Shown: positions 40,909 through 53,484, counted from the first letter of the stretch. The stretch: 64,000 nt of DNA from Aurantiochytrium sp. KH105 (GCA_003116975.1 BGKB01000009.1:59814-123813), one strand, 5' to 3'. The notes: generated by a model not told the origin, from the sequence alone. Numbers and translations: made by a program.

Positions 40909-43320
40909 ATGGAGGAGGAGAACGAGGGCTCCGAGGTAGAGTCTTGCAGTAGCCCAGGAGAGATCGTCGACCCTTCGCAGGCGACGAATTTCTGGAACTC
41001 ACAAGCTTTCAGCCAGACACACGATCTTGACGAGGACGACGATCTTGATGATAACGCGAGCCACGGAGGGAAAGCTGCCCCACGAAGCCCGCTAAGAGCA
41101 GCCGCCCGTTTCTATCGAAAGATGCAACTTCGGACGGACCAAGCCACAAAATCATCCGAGCAAGAAGTCGAGCAAGCCCAACAAGCCACCGGAACTGCCG
41201 TTGCACAAGAGACTCAGGTCCCTTCGAACGAGGCAGACGCGCAAAAGGGTGATAGCGAAGACACGAACAACGCACCTGAACGCTCCGACGTCACGAATGC
41301 CCGGCTTTTGGCGGAGTGGATGCGCGAGATGGATGGCTCCGGACGCTGGTTCTACAACGTTCGTGTCAAACTTGAGGTCGATTTGAAGACAACTGCAAAG
41401 GGTGTTGGCGAGATTCAAGACAAGAAAGCTTCTGGAAAGGATTCTGAAGGCCAAGTAGAAAGCAAAAAAATCTCGGAAGCGGCACTTGAGCCACTCTACA
41501 TCGACATTCCATTTGGCGCGAACCTGCGCGCACAACTTCGACAACAGCGCAAGCCCGTAGAGGGCTCTCTGGGCGCTGACGAAATGAAATTTGCAGCCTG
41601 CAGCGCAGACTTGGACGTCTGCGTTGAGAGTGACCTGTCAAATCCACGACTTGAGGTTTTCTTTTTTGTCAATGATGAACATCGAGGAGTCATTCTCGTC
41701 GCCCCCGGTGACGGCGATGGCGATGGCGACGACGATGGAACAAGGGAGATTGCCATGATGCAAGAAAAGGACTCCGTGCGACGGGGTGACGGACCTACGA
41801 AGCGAAAGCGAGAGAGCGTCGATGAGAAAGATGAACCGTCCTTGGAAACGACTGCTACTTCTCTCGAAGACGTTGTCGATGCTGAAGGGAAAGAAGATGA
41901 TGACAAGGACGAAGCTCCAAGAACGCCCCCTGCATCGCCTTCGTCACGACCTTTGCGTCGATCACCTCGCATCAACCGGTCGCGACGCGCCGCCGACGCT
42001 CGATCTGGACGCGACAGTGTCAAGGCCAGCAAGGTGGAGGAGGACGAGGAGGAGCTTGTGGATGCTCCAAGCAAAAAAAGCAAGCTCCGCAAGGTCGCCT
42101 CTGCCCCAGAGTTGGCCAGCGTGGAAGCAAGCACACCAGTGCGCAAGAGTTTTACGGGGCTGGAACACGCTGATGCAGATTCGCAGAACCCTGTGAAGTT
42201 TCCAAACCCGGCGTTGCCTCAACCCAAAGTGCCAGCAGTCGTCTCCGACGAAAACCAACACGAAAAGGCCAAGCACATGCCGGAAGCGGACAATGACTCG
42301 ACAATCGTGGTCATTACTGCATTCTTTCCAGAGCTGTTGCAAGCAAATAGTGAGACCTCGAATCAGTCACGGAGTCGACAGTCTTATGGGAGCGCGAATA
42401 GCGACAGCGAGCAGTTTGTGATCAATGTCTGGGTGCATCGTCCCGAGGAGGAGAGCGAAATCATCGATGAGGAAAAATCATATGGGCGCGTCCACAAATT
42501 TGCTAAGCGTGGCATTCGCGTCAACAAGGGCGACGACATTTCTGGTCACGTGATCCACATCCAAGGTGGTCTGCAAGCCATGGTTGACGAAGATGACGTG
42601 GCCGAGTGGACAGGTGAGCGCGCAAACATGTCCTTTGTCATAGCCTACGAGCCAGGCGAAATGCAGGGTGCCGGGAGACCTCCTTTGGCTCGAATTCAGC
42701 TTCGGGTTGCGTCCAAGGTCAAGGGTAATGTGTCCGTGCCCTTTAATTTTCGCAAGCTCCCATCGCTAACTCCGTGTGACCAATGGGTCATTCCCTCGGG
42801 AACACCACACATTTTCATCAGTTACCGACGGACGCACGTTAACTTGGCTGCCCGTATTCTTGGCATCTTGCAGTACGAGTATTACTACAAGGTTTTCCTG
42901 GACACGGACCCAGACTCTGGGCTCAAGGCTGGGGACTTTCAGAAACAGCTCGAGAATCAGCTCGCACGCGCTCCAATAGTTGTGCCTCTCTTTACAGCCG
43001 CGCCATCGGGGGAGGACGAGCGTCGCAAGGCTCTCTCGTACCTTGCCTGCATCAAGGACTCGTTTGGCCGCGGCGTGGTTGACTGGTGCCATCGCGAGCT
43101 GGAGCTTGCTATCAAAGATTACTCGTGCGGTAGGAAGCTGATTGCTCCGCTTCATCAGGGCATAGATATCGGCAAGGAGCTCGCCGGGCTTCCGGCCGAC
43201 ATTAAACTTCTGAGTTCTTTCCAGAGTCGCCCCCTCGTCGAAGAGTATTTCCAGGATTGTATTCGACATTTGCACAATAGCATTCAGGGCTTTGTTCGAG
43301 GTCAAGCGAACGCCCAATAA
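40909..43320 (+). CDS. TIR-domain protein with long acidic N-terminus
   Basis: 803 residues. Residues 1-460 are largely disordered, acidic and Ser-rich, with basic clusters such as KRKRES and RRSPRINRSRR that could be nuclear localisation signals. Residues ~460-625 form a folded-looking region with beta-strand-like segments (TIVVITAFF, FVINVWVHRP, VIHIQGG, SFVIAYEPG, ARIQLRVASK), family unknown. The TIR domain runs from about residue 632 to 795: HIFISYRRT (strand A), KVFLDTDPDSG, APIVVPLFT and VVDWCHRELELA. In the last, WCxxEL puts Glu730 at the catalytic position of NAD-cleaving TIRs. Whether it is an NADase or only a signalling adaptor is inference. It converges on the kinase-TIR gene 640 bp away, so this end of the window groups TIR genes. 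No membrane helix or signal peptide is present. Confidence 0.82.
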   Translation: MEEENEGSEVESCSSPGEIVDPSQATNFWNSQAFSQTHDLDEDDDLDDNASHGGKAAPRSPLRAAARFYRKMQLRTDQATKSSEQEVEQAQQATGTAVAQETQVPSNEADAQKGDSEDTNNAPERSDVTNARLLAEWMREMDGSGRWFYNVRVKLEVDLKTTAKGVGEIQDKKASGKDSEGQVESKKISEAALEPLYIDIPFGANLRAQLRQQRKPVEGSLGADEMKFAACSADLDVCVESDLSNPRLEVFFFVNDEHRGVILVAPGDGDGDGDDDGTREIAMMQEKDSVRRGDGPTKRKRESVDEKDEPSLETTATSLEDVVDAEGKEDDDKDEAPRTPPASPSSRPLRRSPRINRSRRAADARSGRDSVKASKVEEDEEELVDAPSKKSKLRKVASAPELASVEASTPVRKSFTGLEHADADSQNPVKFPNPALPQPKVPAVVSDENQHEKAKHMPEADNDSTIVVITAFFPELLQANSETSNQSRSRQSYGSANSDSEQFVINVWVHRPEEESEIIDEEKSYGRVHKFAKRGIRVNKGDDISGHVIHIQGGLQAMVDEDDVAEWTGERANMSFVIAYEPGEMQGAGRPPLARIQLRVASKVKGNVSVPFNFRKLPSLTPCDQWVIPSGTPHIFISYRRTHVNLAARILGILQYEYYYKVFLDTDPDSGLKAGDFQKQLENQLARAPIVVPLFTAAPSGEDERRKALSYLACIKDSFGRGVVDWCHRELELAIKDYSCGRKLIAPLHQGIDIGKELAGLPADIKLLSSFQSRPLVEEYFQDCIRHLHNSIQGFVRGQANAQ

Positions 43321-43467
43321 CTTTCATCCACCGTTCTTTGTTTATCAAGGAACGGTAGAGGGCTCGTGCTCCGGGCAAATAGTTTCCTCCTGTCTTGGTG
43401 TCCGAGTGCAAGATGTTCAATGATCCCTGGGCCTTTGCGTGGCAAAAATTATCCTCTTTGAAAAGAA

Positions 43468-43920
43468 ATGCATCATGTCCTATCCTTTGCAATTGTTCAG
43501 GTGTCGAGAAAGCGCGACATTGCCCTTTTCTTCTTGCTTTTGCTCACTCTGACCGTTGATGCTTGGCAAATTCCGGAAGAATGTTTAACTATGGGAGAAT
43601 GCATCGGCATGAAAACCTTTTGTGCAAGTGCGTCGCAATGGTTTGTCGCTTGCAAAATTTCAAATTTCCACAAATCTCTTGGTCGCACGCTGTCACATGA
43701 AGCTCATCGCATGTTGATCTCTATGTATGATGGTAAAGGACGCGCCAGTCGAAAGGGGCAGAGTGGAAAAATGCGAGTCAAGAATAGACAATGTGCCTTT
43801 ACCACAGTTTATCCAAAAAGTCAACGACGCGATCGTGACGCTGCGAGACCACGAGAGGTCAGAGTGAGCCCTGCCTTCGAAGAATCAATCAGCGCCAAGC
43901 TCAATTCTTCTCAAGGCTAG
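43468..43920 (+). CDS. Possible small secreted or membrane protein, uncertain
   Basis: A 150-codon frame between the two convergent TIR genes. A short basic segment (RKRD) precedes a hydrophobic stretch (IALFFLLLLTLTVDAW) that resembles a signal peptide or anchor. Several Cys follow (PEEC, GEC, TFC, ACK), then a basic tail. No family is recognised. It lies in what should be the 3' regions of both neighbours, so it may be chance. Confidence 0.25.
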   Translation: MHHVLSFAIVQVSRKRDIALFFLLLLTLTVDAWQIPEECLTMGECIGMKTFCASASQWFVACKISNFHKSLGRTLSHEAHRMLISMYDGKGRASRKGQSGKMRVKNRQCAFTTVYPKSQRRDRDAARPREVRVSPAFEESISAKLNSSQG

Positions 43921-43961
43921 CAAGCATCGATGCTGCAAAAGAAAATATCTTTTATGTGGGC

Positions 43962-46900
43962 TCAAGTGCTAGGAGACGACCGGTGCAGTCTTCGCGCACG
44001 TGAGCAAAGCTCCTTAATGAGCGCTGGTTCCTCGTGCTTCGAATCGTAGTTCGGACTTCGATCTTTGACTCCCGGAGCATCTCGCCATGTGAGCACCTCG
44101 AGACGATCAAAGAGTCTTGCACGGAGCGCAGAGTTTTCAAACTTCTTTACGTCCTCGAAGTCCCATTCCTCATTCGTACCGTGGACCGCAACTGCTAGCA
44201 AGGAAGGTCCTTCTTCTCCTTCTTCTTCAACTCCTTCTTCTTCTACTCCTTCTCTATCTCCTCCTTTCTTGGTTTGACCTTGCAGCTTCTCCCATGACCC
44301 TTGCAGCTTCTTCCATGACCTTTGCACATCGTCCCAGCACTCGTTTTCGAGTACAACCACGATGACGTGAGGTTCATCCTTTTCCACAGAGAACCCGGTC
44401 TGTTTACCGAGCTTGAGTCCAAGATCTTTGACTGCCTTGGACTTCTCTTTGCCCACCACTGTTAGTCGAAGATCTTCCCCCTGCTTTAAGGCAAATGCTT
44501 GCATGGAAGGACGAATGGCTTCAAATCCTGCATGTTCTGCAAGGGCTACTAGCATTGCATCTTCTTCAAAGCGGCGTCGGCGATATGGGATACGCCTGCA
44601 TTTTGACAGTGCTTCCTTGGCGGAGTTGAAGACTGTATCGATATCTAATTTTAAGACCTTGAGTGAGACGCGGAGTTGGCGAGTGTTGCGATCGCGTCGA
44701 GGTGTTCCCAGCTTAAGCTCGGTATCATCGAGCTCTTGGTGATCAAAAAAAGCTTGCTCTTCGTCGAGCTCCTTCTCGAGTATTTTGTCGTCGAGCTCCT
44801 GATCCCCCCAGCCCAATGCTTCCCATGGCTCATCTATGCCTTCGTTCCAGGGGCTAAATCGACTGTCTTCTTCAACGACGAAGAAAATGCGGTCTTTCAG
44901 CTCCAGGCCCAAATCTCTGAAGTTCTGCACGGCAAAGTTGAGTTCCGCGAGACAGTAGGGCCGGAAAAGTACATCCTTGGTGAGCACCATGATGAAACAC
45001 TGAGACGAAAGAACCCCGCGATGTATGCTTTGAAGGTGGATCTCAGTGGCATTCATATCCACCCAAGATGACATTCGGTGGCGCTCGAGACCAGCTGCGA
45101 GGTCCTTGACAATTCCTGCGGCCTGCGACTGCATGTGTGACAGGAAAAAATGGTATGTCGGGAGCTCGATGAGTTCGTTGTGGGCACGTTGATTGTAAAA
45201 CAAACTCGAACTGTCATTTCTGTGCAGTTGGGGCTTTGTCGTGCGACCGAAGAGACTGAATCGTTTGGGAATCACGCGCTTGTGAAGGTTCATCACACGG
45301 CGAGAGAAGCGAGAGGATTTGCGCCTGCTTGTGCATGCGGCCCTGATGATCTTGTCTCCCTCTTCTTTCTCATGGCTTGGGTTGCGAAGGGTCTCAAAAA
45401 ACGGATGCTCATTGAGAATTTGCTCTATCGTTATGCGCTCCTTCGCATTGCCGCGAAGGCAGAGTCGTACCAGGTCGTGCGCGGCCTCGATCTCATAAGC
45501 ATCCGCGTCGAGACCATCTGTTTTCGAGTCATCCTCACGCCCACTCATCTCATCGTCGTTTTCTCCCTCCTTCTCCTCCTCTTCGTCCTTCTCGTGACGA
45601 CTTTTAATGCGATGAAGACGCTCGTCGTCCAGCGCAAGCCAATTCATGAGCTCCACCTTGTCGTGTCTTGTCACGAGATTGTCGTCAGACTCGTCGACCA
45701 TAAAAAGTTTTGTGCCGGAGAGCATCTGGAAAAGCACCACGCCAAAGCCCCAAACATCAATCGCTGGATCAGCCTGGGGCGGCTTGTCCTTTTTTGCTTT
45801 GGGCAGGAATTGCCATTTGGCTAATTCGGGGGCTGCGTAACCTGTGCTCACTTTTTCCGTGATGAAGCTCTTTTCTCCCGACGTCGAAATCGTTGCCGAT
45901 GCGTCCAAATCAATGAGTTGCCAATCTTCGTCGCCTATGGCGTCAGAACGCTCTCCAGTCACATTTTTTCGCCATTCGTCTGGCACCGTGAGACGCCCTC
46001 CTTTGTCGCTATCCGAGAATGTGTACTGCTTTGAAGCAGCGACGCGCACAACGTTGCGCGGCTTGATATCACCATGAATTCGACCGCTGTCGTGCAGACT
46101 TTTAACTGCAGAGAGAATCTTGTACGCAATCGTGCGGATCTTTCGCAGATCGCGGCCAGCAAAGCGCTCCGTGTTGATGGCTTCGAAAAGCGAGCGCGAG
46201 CCTCGTTTCATCACCAGGCACAGCTCATCGTCTAAGCGTTTAGCGAACTCCGAATTCTCGCGATGAAGAAGTGGTAAACAGCCTTCAAGATCCGCATCTC
46301 TGCTGGCTGCAGACTTGCGAGCCTCAGTCTCGCGATCGTATTGCTTCTTCTCCCGCATAATCTTAAGCGCCACAGCTTCGTTTGTTTGGATGTCCGTCGC
46401 GTAGTGAACCGCACATGTTTTGGATTCGTGAACTGGAGGGCCTTCCATGACACTGTAACGATCGAGATATGTGCCATACGTTTTGGCCCACGCCTTCGTG
46501 TTTTTGTTAGTGAGCGCAAGTGAACGAACCGTTCTTCCACCGTCGTCTTCAGCTTTCATCAACAGGAGACCATCCTTGAGAGACAAGCACGTCATGAGAA
46601 CTTCGTCGCAAAATCGTCGCGGAAGAGAGTATTGCTTTCTTGTTGCGTGGCAGTCAAACAGTGCATGAATTAGTGGAAGATTGGCGTCTTCAGCCTGTCC
46701 CTCTTTATCCTTTTCCTTCGCACTTTCGTGCTTCAGAAGCCAAAAATTAGGGTTCTCAAGACGCATCTGCGTCTCCTGCATCTCCGCGTTATCTTGAGTG
46801 AGAATGATAAGAAAGAGCGCGAATATGTGCGCCGATTCCCCTGCCAGCTCGTGCGCGGCCGACGTCCATTTTTCTTCATCCTTGTCGAAAAGATACCCCC

Positions 46901-47114
46901 GAATTCGTTTCAACTGAGCGTTGCCTTCCGAAGCTTGAAGCAGTTTGGTCCATGAGCTTGAAGGTAGCTCAGGCAGGCCACTGATTGAATAGCACGGGGA
47001 AATTAGTGTGCAGAAGTTCGAGTCTTTCTCCAGGCAAAAGTCATGACCAAACACAACTTACAAGATTCGACGCAAGCCACCATTCATCGTCAAGAGCACC
47101 TCGACAATCGCCAT
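43962..47114 (-). CDS. Protein kinase-TIR domain fusion protein, two exons
   Basis: Model: exon 1 47114-47062, intron 46981-47061, exon 2 46980-43962, giving 1023 residues. The large exon's frame is closed by a TAA just upstream and has no ATG there. The upstream sequence ATGGCGATTGTCGAGG ... ATCTT/GTAAGTT joins in frame to TGGCCTGCCTGAG. The N-terminal ~190 residues are helical with no known family. The kinase domain (about 190-550) has VALKIM (Lys224), HGDIKPRN (Asp322, Asn327), DLD (375-377) in place of DFG, and STGYAAPE; the Gly-rich loop is poor. A basic linker leads to the TIR domain (about 627-735: YHFFLSHMQ, RPYCLAEL with Glu697). The C-terminus has the same extra alpha/beta region as the paralogue at 1-2402. 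Probable cytosolic signalling protein. The exon 1 model is plausible but untested. Confidence 0.82.
46981..47061 (-). other. Predicted intron in the kinase-TIR gene
   Basis: 81 bp on the - strand: GTAAGTTGTG at the 5' end, CACTAAT as a possible branch site and TTCAATCAG at the 3' end. It removes an in-frame TAA and keeps frame. Confidence 0.65.
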
Positions 47115-47696
47115 CTGACCACCAACGCCGATGTTGTTGTGCTCAAGACTGTGCATGATGATTGTGGTGGGGCGTGGCATGGCATTAATTGATGAGCGCG
47201 AAATGGCTGTCAGTGTCCACCATCATGTCGCCGTCCCGTCGTCTTGGCGCAGTCTCGCCTTTCTGCTCTCCGCCACGAACGCCTGCCTGCCTTCCTTCAC
47301 GCAGAAATTCACGCGTGCCGCCTTCTTGCCTCCAATCTAAAGTCTTGACTCCAATCAAACGCAGGGCAACACAACCGAACCGACTTACTTCAATTCTCTG
47401 AGCGAGCTGTTCTTGGCCAAGCCTTTCCCGAGCCCCACGGCGCCATCTGGGCCGATGTTGTTCGACTCAAGGCTACGCATGATGATTGTGGTGTGGCATG
47501 GCATTAATTACATTTATTGCATTCATTGATGAGCGCGAAATGACTGTCAGTGTCCACCCTCATGTCGCCGTCGCCGTCGTCTTGGCGCAGTCCCGCCTTT
47601 CTGCTCTCCGCCACGAACGCCCACCTGCCTTCCTTCACGCAAGAAGCCATGGATGCCGCCTTCTTGCCTCCAATCCAAAGTCTTGCCTCCAATCAA

Positions 47697-47697
47697 N
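47697..47697. other. Ambiguous base marking a likely assembly join in the array
   Basis: A single N. To its left a unit stops at CTCCAATCAA, and to its right the sequence resumes at AATGGCTGTCAG, so about 200 bp of a unit are missing at this point. Confidence 0.85.
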
Positions 47698-50600
47698 AAT
47701 GGCTGTCAGTGTCCACCCTCATGTCGCCGTCGCCGTCGTCTTGGCGCAGTCCCGCCTTTCTGCTCTCCGGCAAGAACGCCCGCCTGCCTTTCTTCACACA
47801 GAAATCCACGAATGCCGCCTTCTTGCCTCCAACCCAAAGTCTTGCCTCCAATCAAACGCAGGACAACACAACCGAACCAACTTACTTCAGTTCTCTAAGC
47901 GAGCTGTTCTTGCCCAAGCCTTCCCCGAGCCCAACGGCGCCATCGTCGCCAATGTTGTTGTATCGAAGACTGTGCATGAAGAATGTAGTGTGGCGTGGCA
48001 TTCATTATATTCATTGCATTCATTGCATTCATTGCATTCATTGATGAGGGCGACATGGCTGTCAGTGTTCACCCTCATGTCGCCATCGACGTCGTCTTGG
48101 CGCAGTCCCGCCTTTCTGCTCTCCGTCACGAACGCCCACCTGCCTTCCTTCACGCAAAAATTCACGCATGCCAACGTCTTGCCTCCAATCCAAAGTCTTG
48201 CTCCAATTAAACAAAGGACAACACGACCGAACCGACTCACTTCAAATACCTAAGCGAGCTGTTCTTGCACAAGACTTCCTCGAGCCCAACGGCCCCATCT
48301 GGGCCGATGTTGTTCGACTCAAGGCTGTGCATGATGATTGCGGTGTGGCATGGCATTCATTGCGTTCATTGCATTCATTGAATTCATTGATGGGCGCGAA
48401 ATGGCTGTCAGTGTCCACCCTCATGTCGCCATCGACGCCGTCTTGGCACAGTCCCGCCTTTCTGCTCTCCGCCACAAACGCCCACCTGCCTTCCTTAACG
48501 CAGATATCCATGAATGCCGCCTTCTTGCCTCCAATACAAAATCTTGCCTCCAAACAAACGCAGGACAACACAACCGAACCGACTTACTTCAAAAGCTTCA
48601 GCGAGCTGTTCTTCCCCAAGCCTTTCCCGAGGCCAATGACGCCATCTGGGCCGATCTCGTTCGACTCAAGGCTGTGCACGATGATTGAGATGTGGCATGG
48701 CATTCATTGCATTTATTGCATTCATTGATGAGCGCGAAATGCCTGTCAGTGTCCACCTGCACGAACGCTCACCTGCCTTCCTTCACACAGAAATCCGCGC
48801 ATGCTGCCTTCTTGCCTCCATTCCAAAGTCTCGTCTCCAATCAAACGCAGGATAACGCAACTGAACCAACTTACGTCAGTTCTCTAAGCGAGCTGTTCTT
48901 GCCCAAGACTTCCCCGAGCACAACGGCGCCATCTGAGCCGATGTTGTTCGACTCAAGACTGCGCATGATGATTGTGGCGTGGCATGGCATTCATTGCATT
49001 CATTGCATTCATTGATGAGCGCGAAATGGCTGTCAGTGTCCACCCTCATGTCGCCGTCGCCTTCGTCTTGGCGCAGACCCACCTTTCTGCTCTCCGCCAC
49101 GAACGCCCACCTGCCTTCCTTCACACAGAAATCCACGCATGCCGCCTTCTTGCCTCCAATCGAAAGTCTTGCCTCCAATCAAACGCAGGACAACACAACC
49201 GAACCAACTTACTCCAAAGACCAAAGCGAGCTGTTCTTGCCCAAGACTTCCCCGAGCACAACGGCGCCATCTGAGCCGATGTTGTTCGAATTAAGACTGT
49301 GCATGATGATTGTGGTGTGGCATGACATTAATTACAATTATTGCGTTCATTGATGAGCGCGAAATGGCTGTCAGCGTCCACCCTCACGAACGCCCACCTG
49401 CCTTCCTTCACGCATAAATCCACGAATGCCGCCTTCTTGCTTCCAATCCAGAGTCGTGCCTCCAATTAGAAGCAGGACAACGCAACCGAATCAACTTACT
49501 TCAGTTCTCTAAGCGAGATGTTCTTGCCAAAGCCTTCCCCGAGCGCAACGGCGCCATCTGGGCCGATGTTGTTCGAACCAAGGCTGCGCATGATGATTGT
49601 GGTGTGGCATGGCATTAATTACATTTATTGCATTCATTGATGAGCGCGGAATGGTTGTCAGTGTCCATCCTCATGTCGCCGTCGCCGTCGTCTTGGCGCA
49701 GTCCCGCCTTTCTGCTCTCCGCCACGAACGCCCACCTGCCTTCCTGAACGCAGAAATCCACGCATGCCGCCTTGTTGCCTCCAATCCAAAGTCTTGCCTC
49801 CAATCAAACGCAGGACAACACAACCGAATCAACTTACTTCAGTTCTCTTAGCGAGCTGTTCTTGCCCAAGCCTTCCCCGAGCCCAACGGCGCCATCTGGG
49901 CCGATGTTGTTCGACTCAAGGCTGCGCATGATGATTGTGGTGTGGCATGGCATTAATTATATTTATTGCGTTCATTGATGAGCGCGAAATGGCTGTCAGT
50001 GTCCACCCTCATGTCGCCGTCGCCGTCGTCTTCGCGCAGTTCCGCCTTTCTGCTCTCCGCCACGAACGCCCACCTGCCTTCCTTCACGCAGAAATCTACG
50101 CATACCGCCTTCTTGCCTCCAATCCAAAGTCTTGCCTCCAATCAAACAAAGGACAACAAAACCGAACCAACTTACTTCAATTCTCTGAGCGAGCTGCATT
50201 TGCTCAAGCCTTCCCCGAGCCCAACGGCGCCATCGTCGCCGATGTCGTTGTATCGAAGACTGTGCATGATGATTGAGGTGTGGCATGGTATTCATTGCAT
50301 CCGTTGCATTCATTGATGAGCGCGAAATGGCTGTCAGTGTCCACCCTCATGTCGCCATCGAAGTCGTCTTGGCGCAGTCCCGCCTTTCTGCTGTCCGCGA
50401 CAAACGCCCACCTGTCTTCAGAAAGAAATCCACGCATGTGGCCTTCTTGCCTCCAATCCAGAGTATTGCCTACAATCAAATGCAGGACAACACAACCAAA
50501 CCAACTTACTTCAAAGACGTAAGCGAGCTGTTCTTGCCCAAGCCTTCCCCGAGCCCAACGGCACCATCGTCGCCGATCTTGTTCGAACCAAGACTGCGCA

Positions 50601-53484
50601 TGATGATTGTGGTGTGGCGTGCCATTCATTGCATTCATTGCATTCATTGATGAGCGCGAAATGGCTGTCAGTGTCCACCCCAATGTCGCCGTCGTCGCCG
50701 TCTTGGTGCAGTCCCGCCTCTCTGCTCTCCGCCACGAACGCTCACCTGCCTCCTTCACGCAGGAATCCACGCATGCCGCCTTCTTGCCTCCAATCCAAAG
50801 TCTTGCCTCCTATCAAACAAAGGACAACACGACCGAACAACTTACTTCAACGACTTAAGCGAGCGGCTCTTGGCCAAGCCTACCCCGAGCCCAACGGCGC
50901 CATCTGGGCCAATCTTGTTCCACACAAGGCTGTGCATGATGATTGAGGTGTGGCATGGCATTCATTGCAATCATTGCATTCATTAATGCGCGCGAAATGA
51001 CCGTCAGTGTCCACCCTCATGTCGCCATCGAAGTCGCATTGGCGCAGTCCCGCCTTTCTGCCCTCCGCCACGAACGCCCACCTGCCTTCCTTCACGCAGA
51101 AATCCACGCATGCCGCTTTCTCGCCTCCAATTCAACGTCACGCGTGTCGCCTTCTTGCATCCAATCCAAAGTCTCGCCTCCAATCAAACGCAGGATAACG
51201 CAACTGAACCAACTTACGTCAGTTCTCTAAGCGAGCTGTTCTTGCCCAAGCCTTCCCCGAGGCCAACGGCGCCATTTGGGCCGATGTTGTTCGACTTAAG
51301 ACTGTGCATGATGATTGTGATGTGGCATGGCATTCATTGCATTTATTGCATCCATTGATGAGCGCAAATTTGCTGTCAGTGTCCACCCTCATGTCGCCGT
51401 CCCGCCATCTTGGCGCAGTCCCGCCTTTCTGCTCTCCGCCACGGACGACCACCTGCCTTCACACGGAAATCCACGCGTGGTGCCTTCTTGCATCCAATCC
51501 AAAGTCACGCATGCCGTCTTCTTGCCTCCAATACAAGTCCTATCTCCAATCAAACGCAGGACAACAACATGGAACCAACTTACTTCAAAGACGTAAGCGA
51601 GCTGTTCTTGCCCAAGCCTTCCCCGAGCCCAACGGCGCCCGAGTCGCCGATATTGTTCGACTCAAGACTGCGCATGATGATTGTGGTGTGGCATGACATT
51701 AATTACAATTATTGCGTTCATTGATGAGCGCGAAATGGCTGTCAGTGTCCACCCTCACCATTGACGTCGTCTTGGCGCAGTCCCACCTTTCTGCGCTCCG
51801 CCACGAACGCCCACCTGCCTTCCTTCACGCAGAAATTCACGCATGCCAAAGTCTTGCCTCCAATCCAAAGTCTTGCCTCCTATCAAACAAAGGACAACAC
51901 GACCGAACAACTTACTTCAAAGACTTAAGCGAGCGGCTCTTGGCCAAGCCTACCCCGAGCCCAACGGCGCCATCTGGGCCAATCTTGTTCGAACCAAGAC
52001 TGTGCATGATGATTGTGGTGTGGCATGGCATTCATTACATTTATTGCATTCATTGATGAGCGCGAAATGGCTGTCAGTGTCAACCCTCATGTCGCCATCG
52101 ACGTGGTCTTGGCGCAGTCCCACCTTTCTGCTCTCTGCCACGAACGCCCACCTGCCTTCCTTCACGCAGAAATCCACAAATGCCGCCTTCTTGCCTCCAA
52201 TCCATAGTCTTGCCTCCAATCCGAAGTCTTGCCTCCAATCAAACGCAGGACAACACAACCAAACAAACTTACTTCAAAGTCATCAGCGAGCGGTTCTTGC
52301 CCAAGCCTTCCCCGAGCCCAACGGCGCCATCTGGGCCGATGTTGTTCGAACCAAGACTGTACATGATGATTGTGGTGTGGCATTGCAGTGATTACATCGA
52401 TTGCATTCATTGATGAGCGCGAAATGGCTGTCAGTGTCCACCCCCATGTCGTGGTCGCCGTCATCTTGGCGCAGTCCCGCCTTTCTGCTCTCCGCTACGA
52501 ACGCCCACCTGCCTTCATTGACGCAGAAATCCACGCGTGACGCCTTCTTGCCTCCAACCCAAAGTTTTGCCTCCTTGCCTCCAATCCAAAGTCTTGCCTT
52601 CAATCAAATGCAGGACAACACAACCGAACCAACTTACTTCAGGTCTCTAAGCGAGCTGTTCTTGCCTAAAACTTCCCCGAGCCCAACGGCGCCATCTGGG
52701 CCGATCTTGTTCGCAACAAGACTGTGCATGATGATTGTGGTGTGGCATGGCATCGATTACATTCATTGCATTCATTGATGAGCGTGAAATGGCTGTCAGT
52801 GTCCATCCCCATGTTGCTGTCGCCGTCGTCTTGGCGCAGTCCCGGCTTTCTGTTCTCTGTCACGAACGCCCACCTGCCTTCCTTCAAGCAGAAATTCACG
52901 CATGCCGCGTTCTTGCCTCCAATCCAAAGTCACGCATGCCGCCGTCTTGCCTCCAATCCAAAGTCTTGCCTTTAATCATACAAAGGGACAACACATCGTA
53001 CCAACTTACTTCAAAGACGTAAGCGAGCTGTTCTTGCCCAAGCCATCCCCGAGCACAACGGCGCCATCGTCGCCGATGTCGTTGTATCGAAGACTGTGCA
53101 TGATAATTTTGGTGAGGCATGACATTCATTGTATTCAATGCAGTCATCAATGAGCGCTCAATGGCTGTTAGTGGCCACCCCCATGTTGCCGTCGCCGTCA
53201 TCTTGGCGCGCTCCCGCCTTTCTGCTCTCCGTCACGAACGCCCACCTGCCTTCCTTCACGCAGAAATCCACGAATGCCGTCTTCTTGCCTCCAATCGAGA
53301 GTCTTGACTCCAATCAAACGCAGGACAACACAATCGAACCGACTTACTTCAAAGAACTAAGCGAGCTGTTCTTGCCCAAGTCTTCCCCGAGCACAACGGC
53401 GCCATTTGGACCAATCTTGTTCGAACCAAGACTGTGCATGATGATTGAGGTGTGGCACGGCATTCATTGATGAGCGCGAAATGA

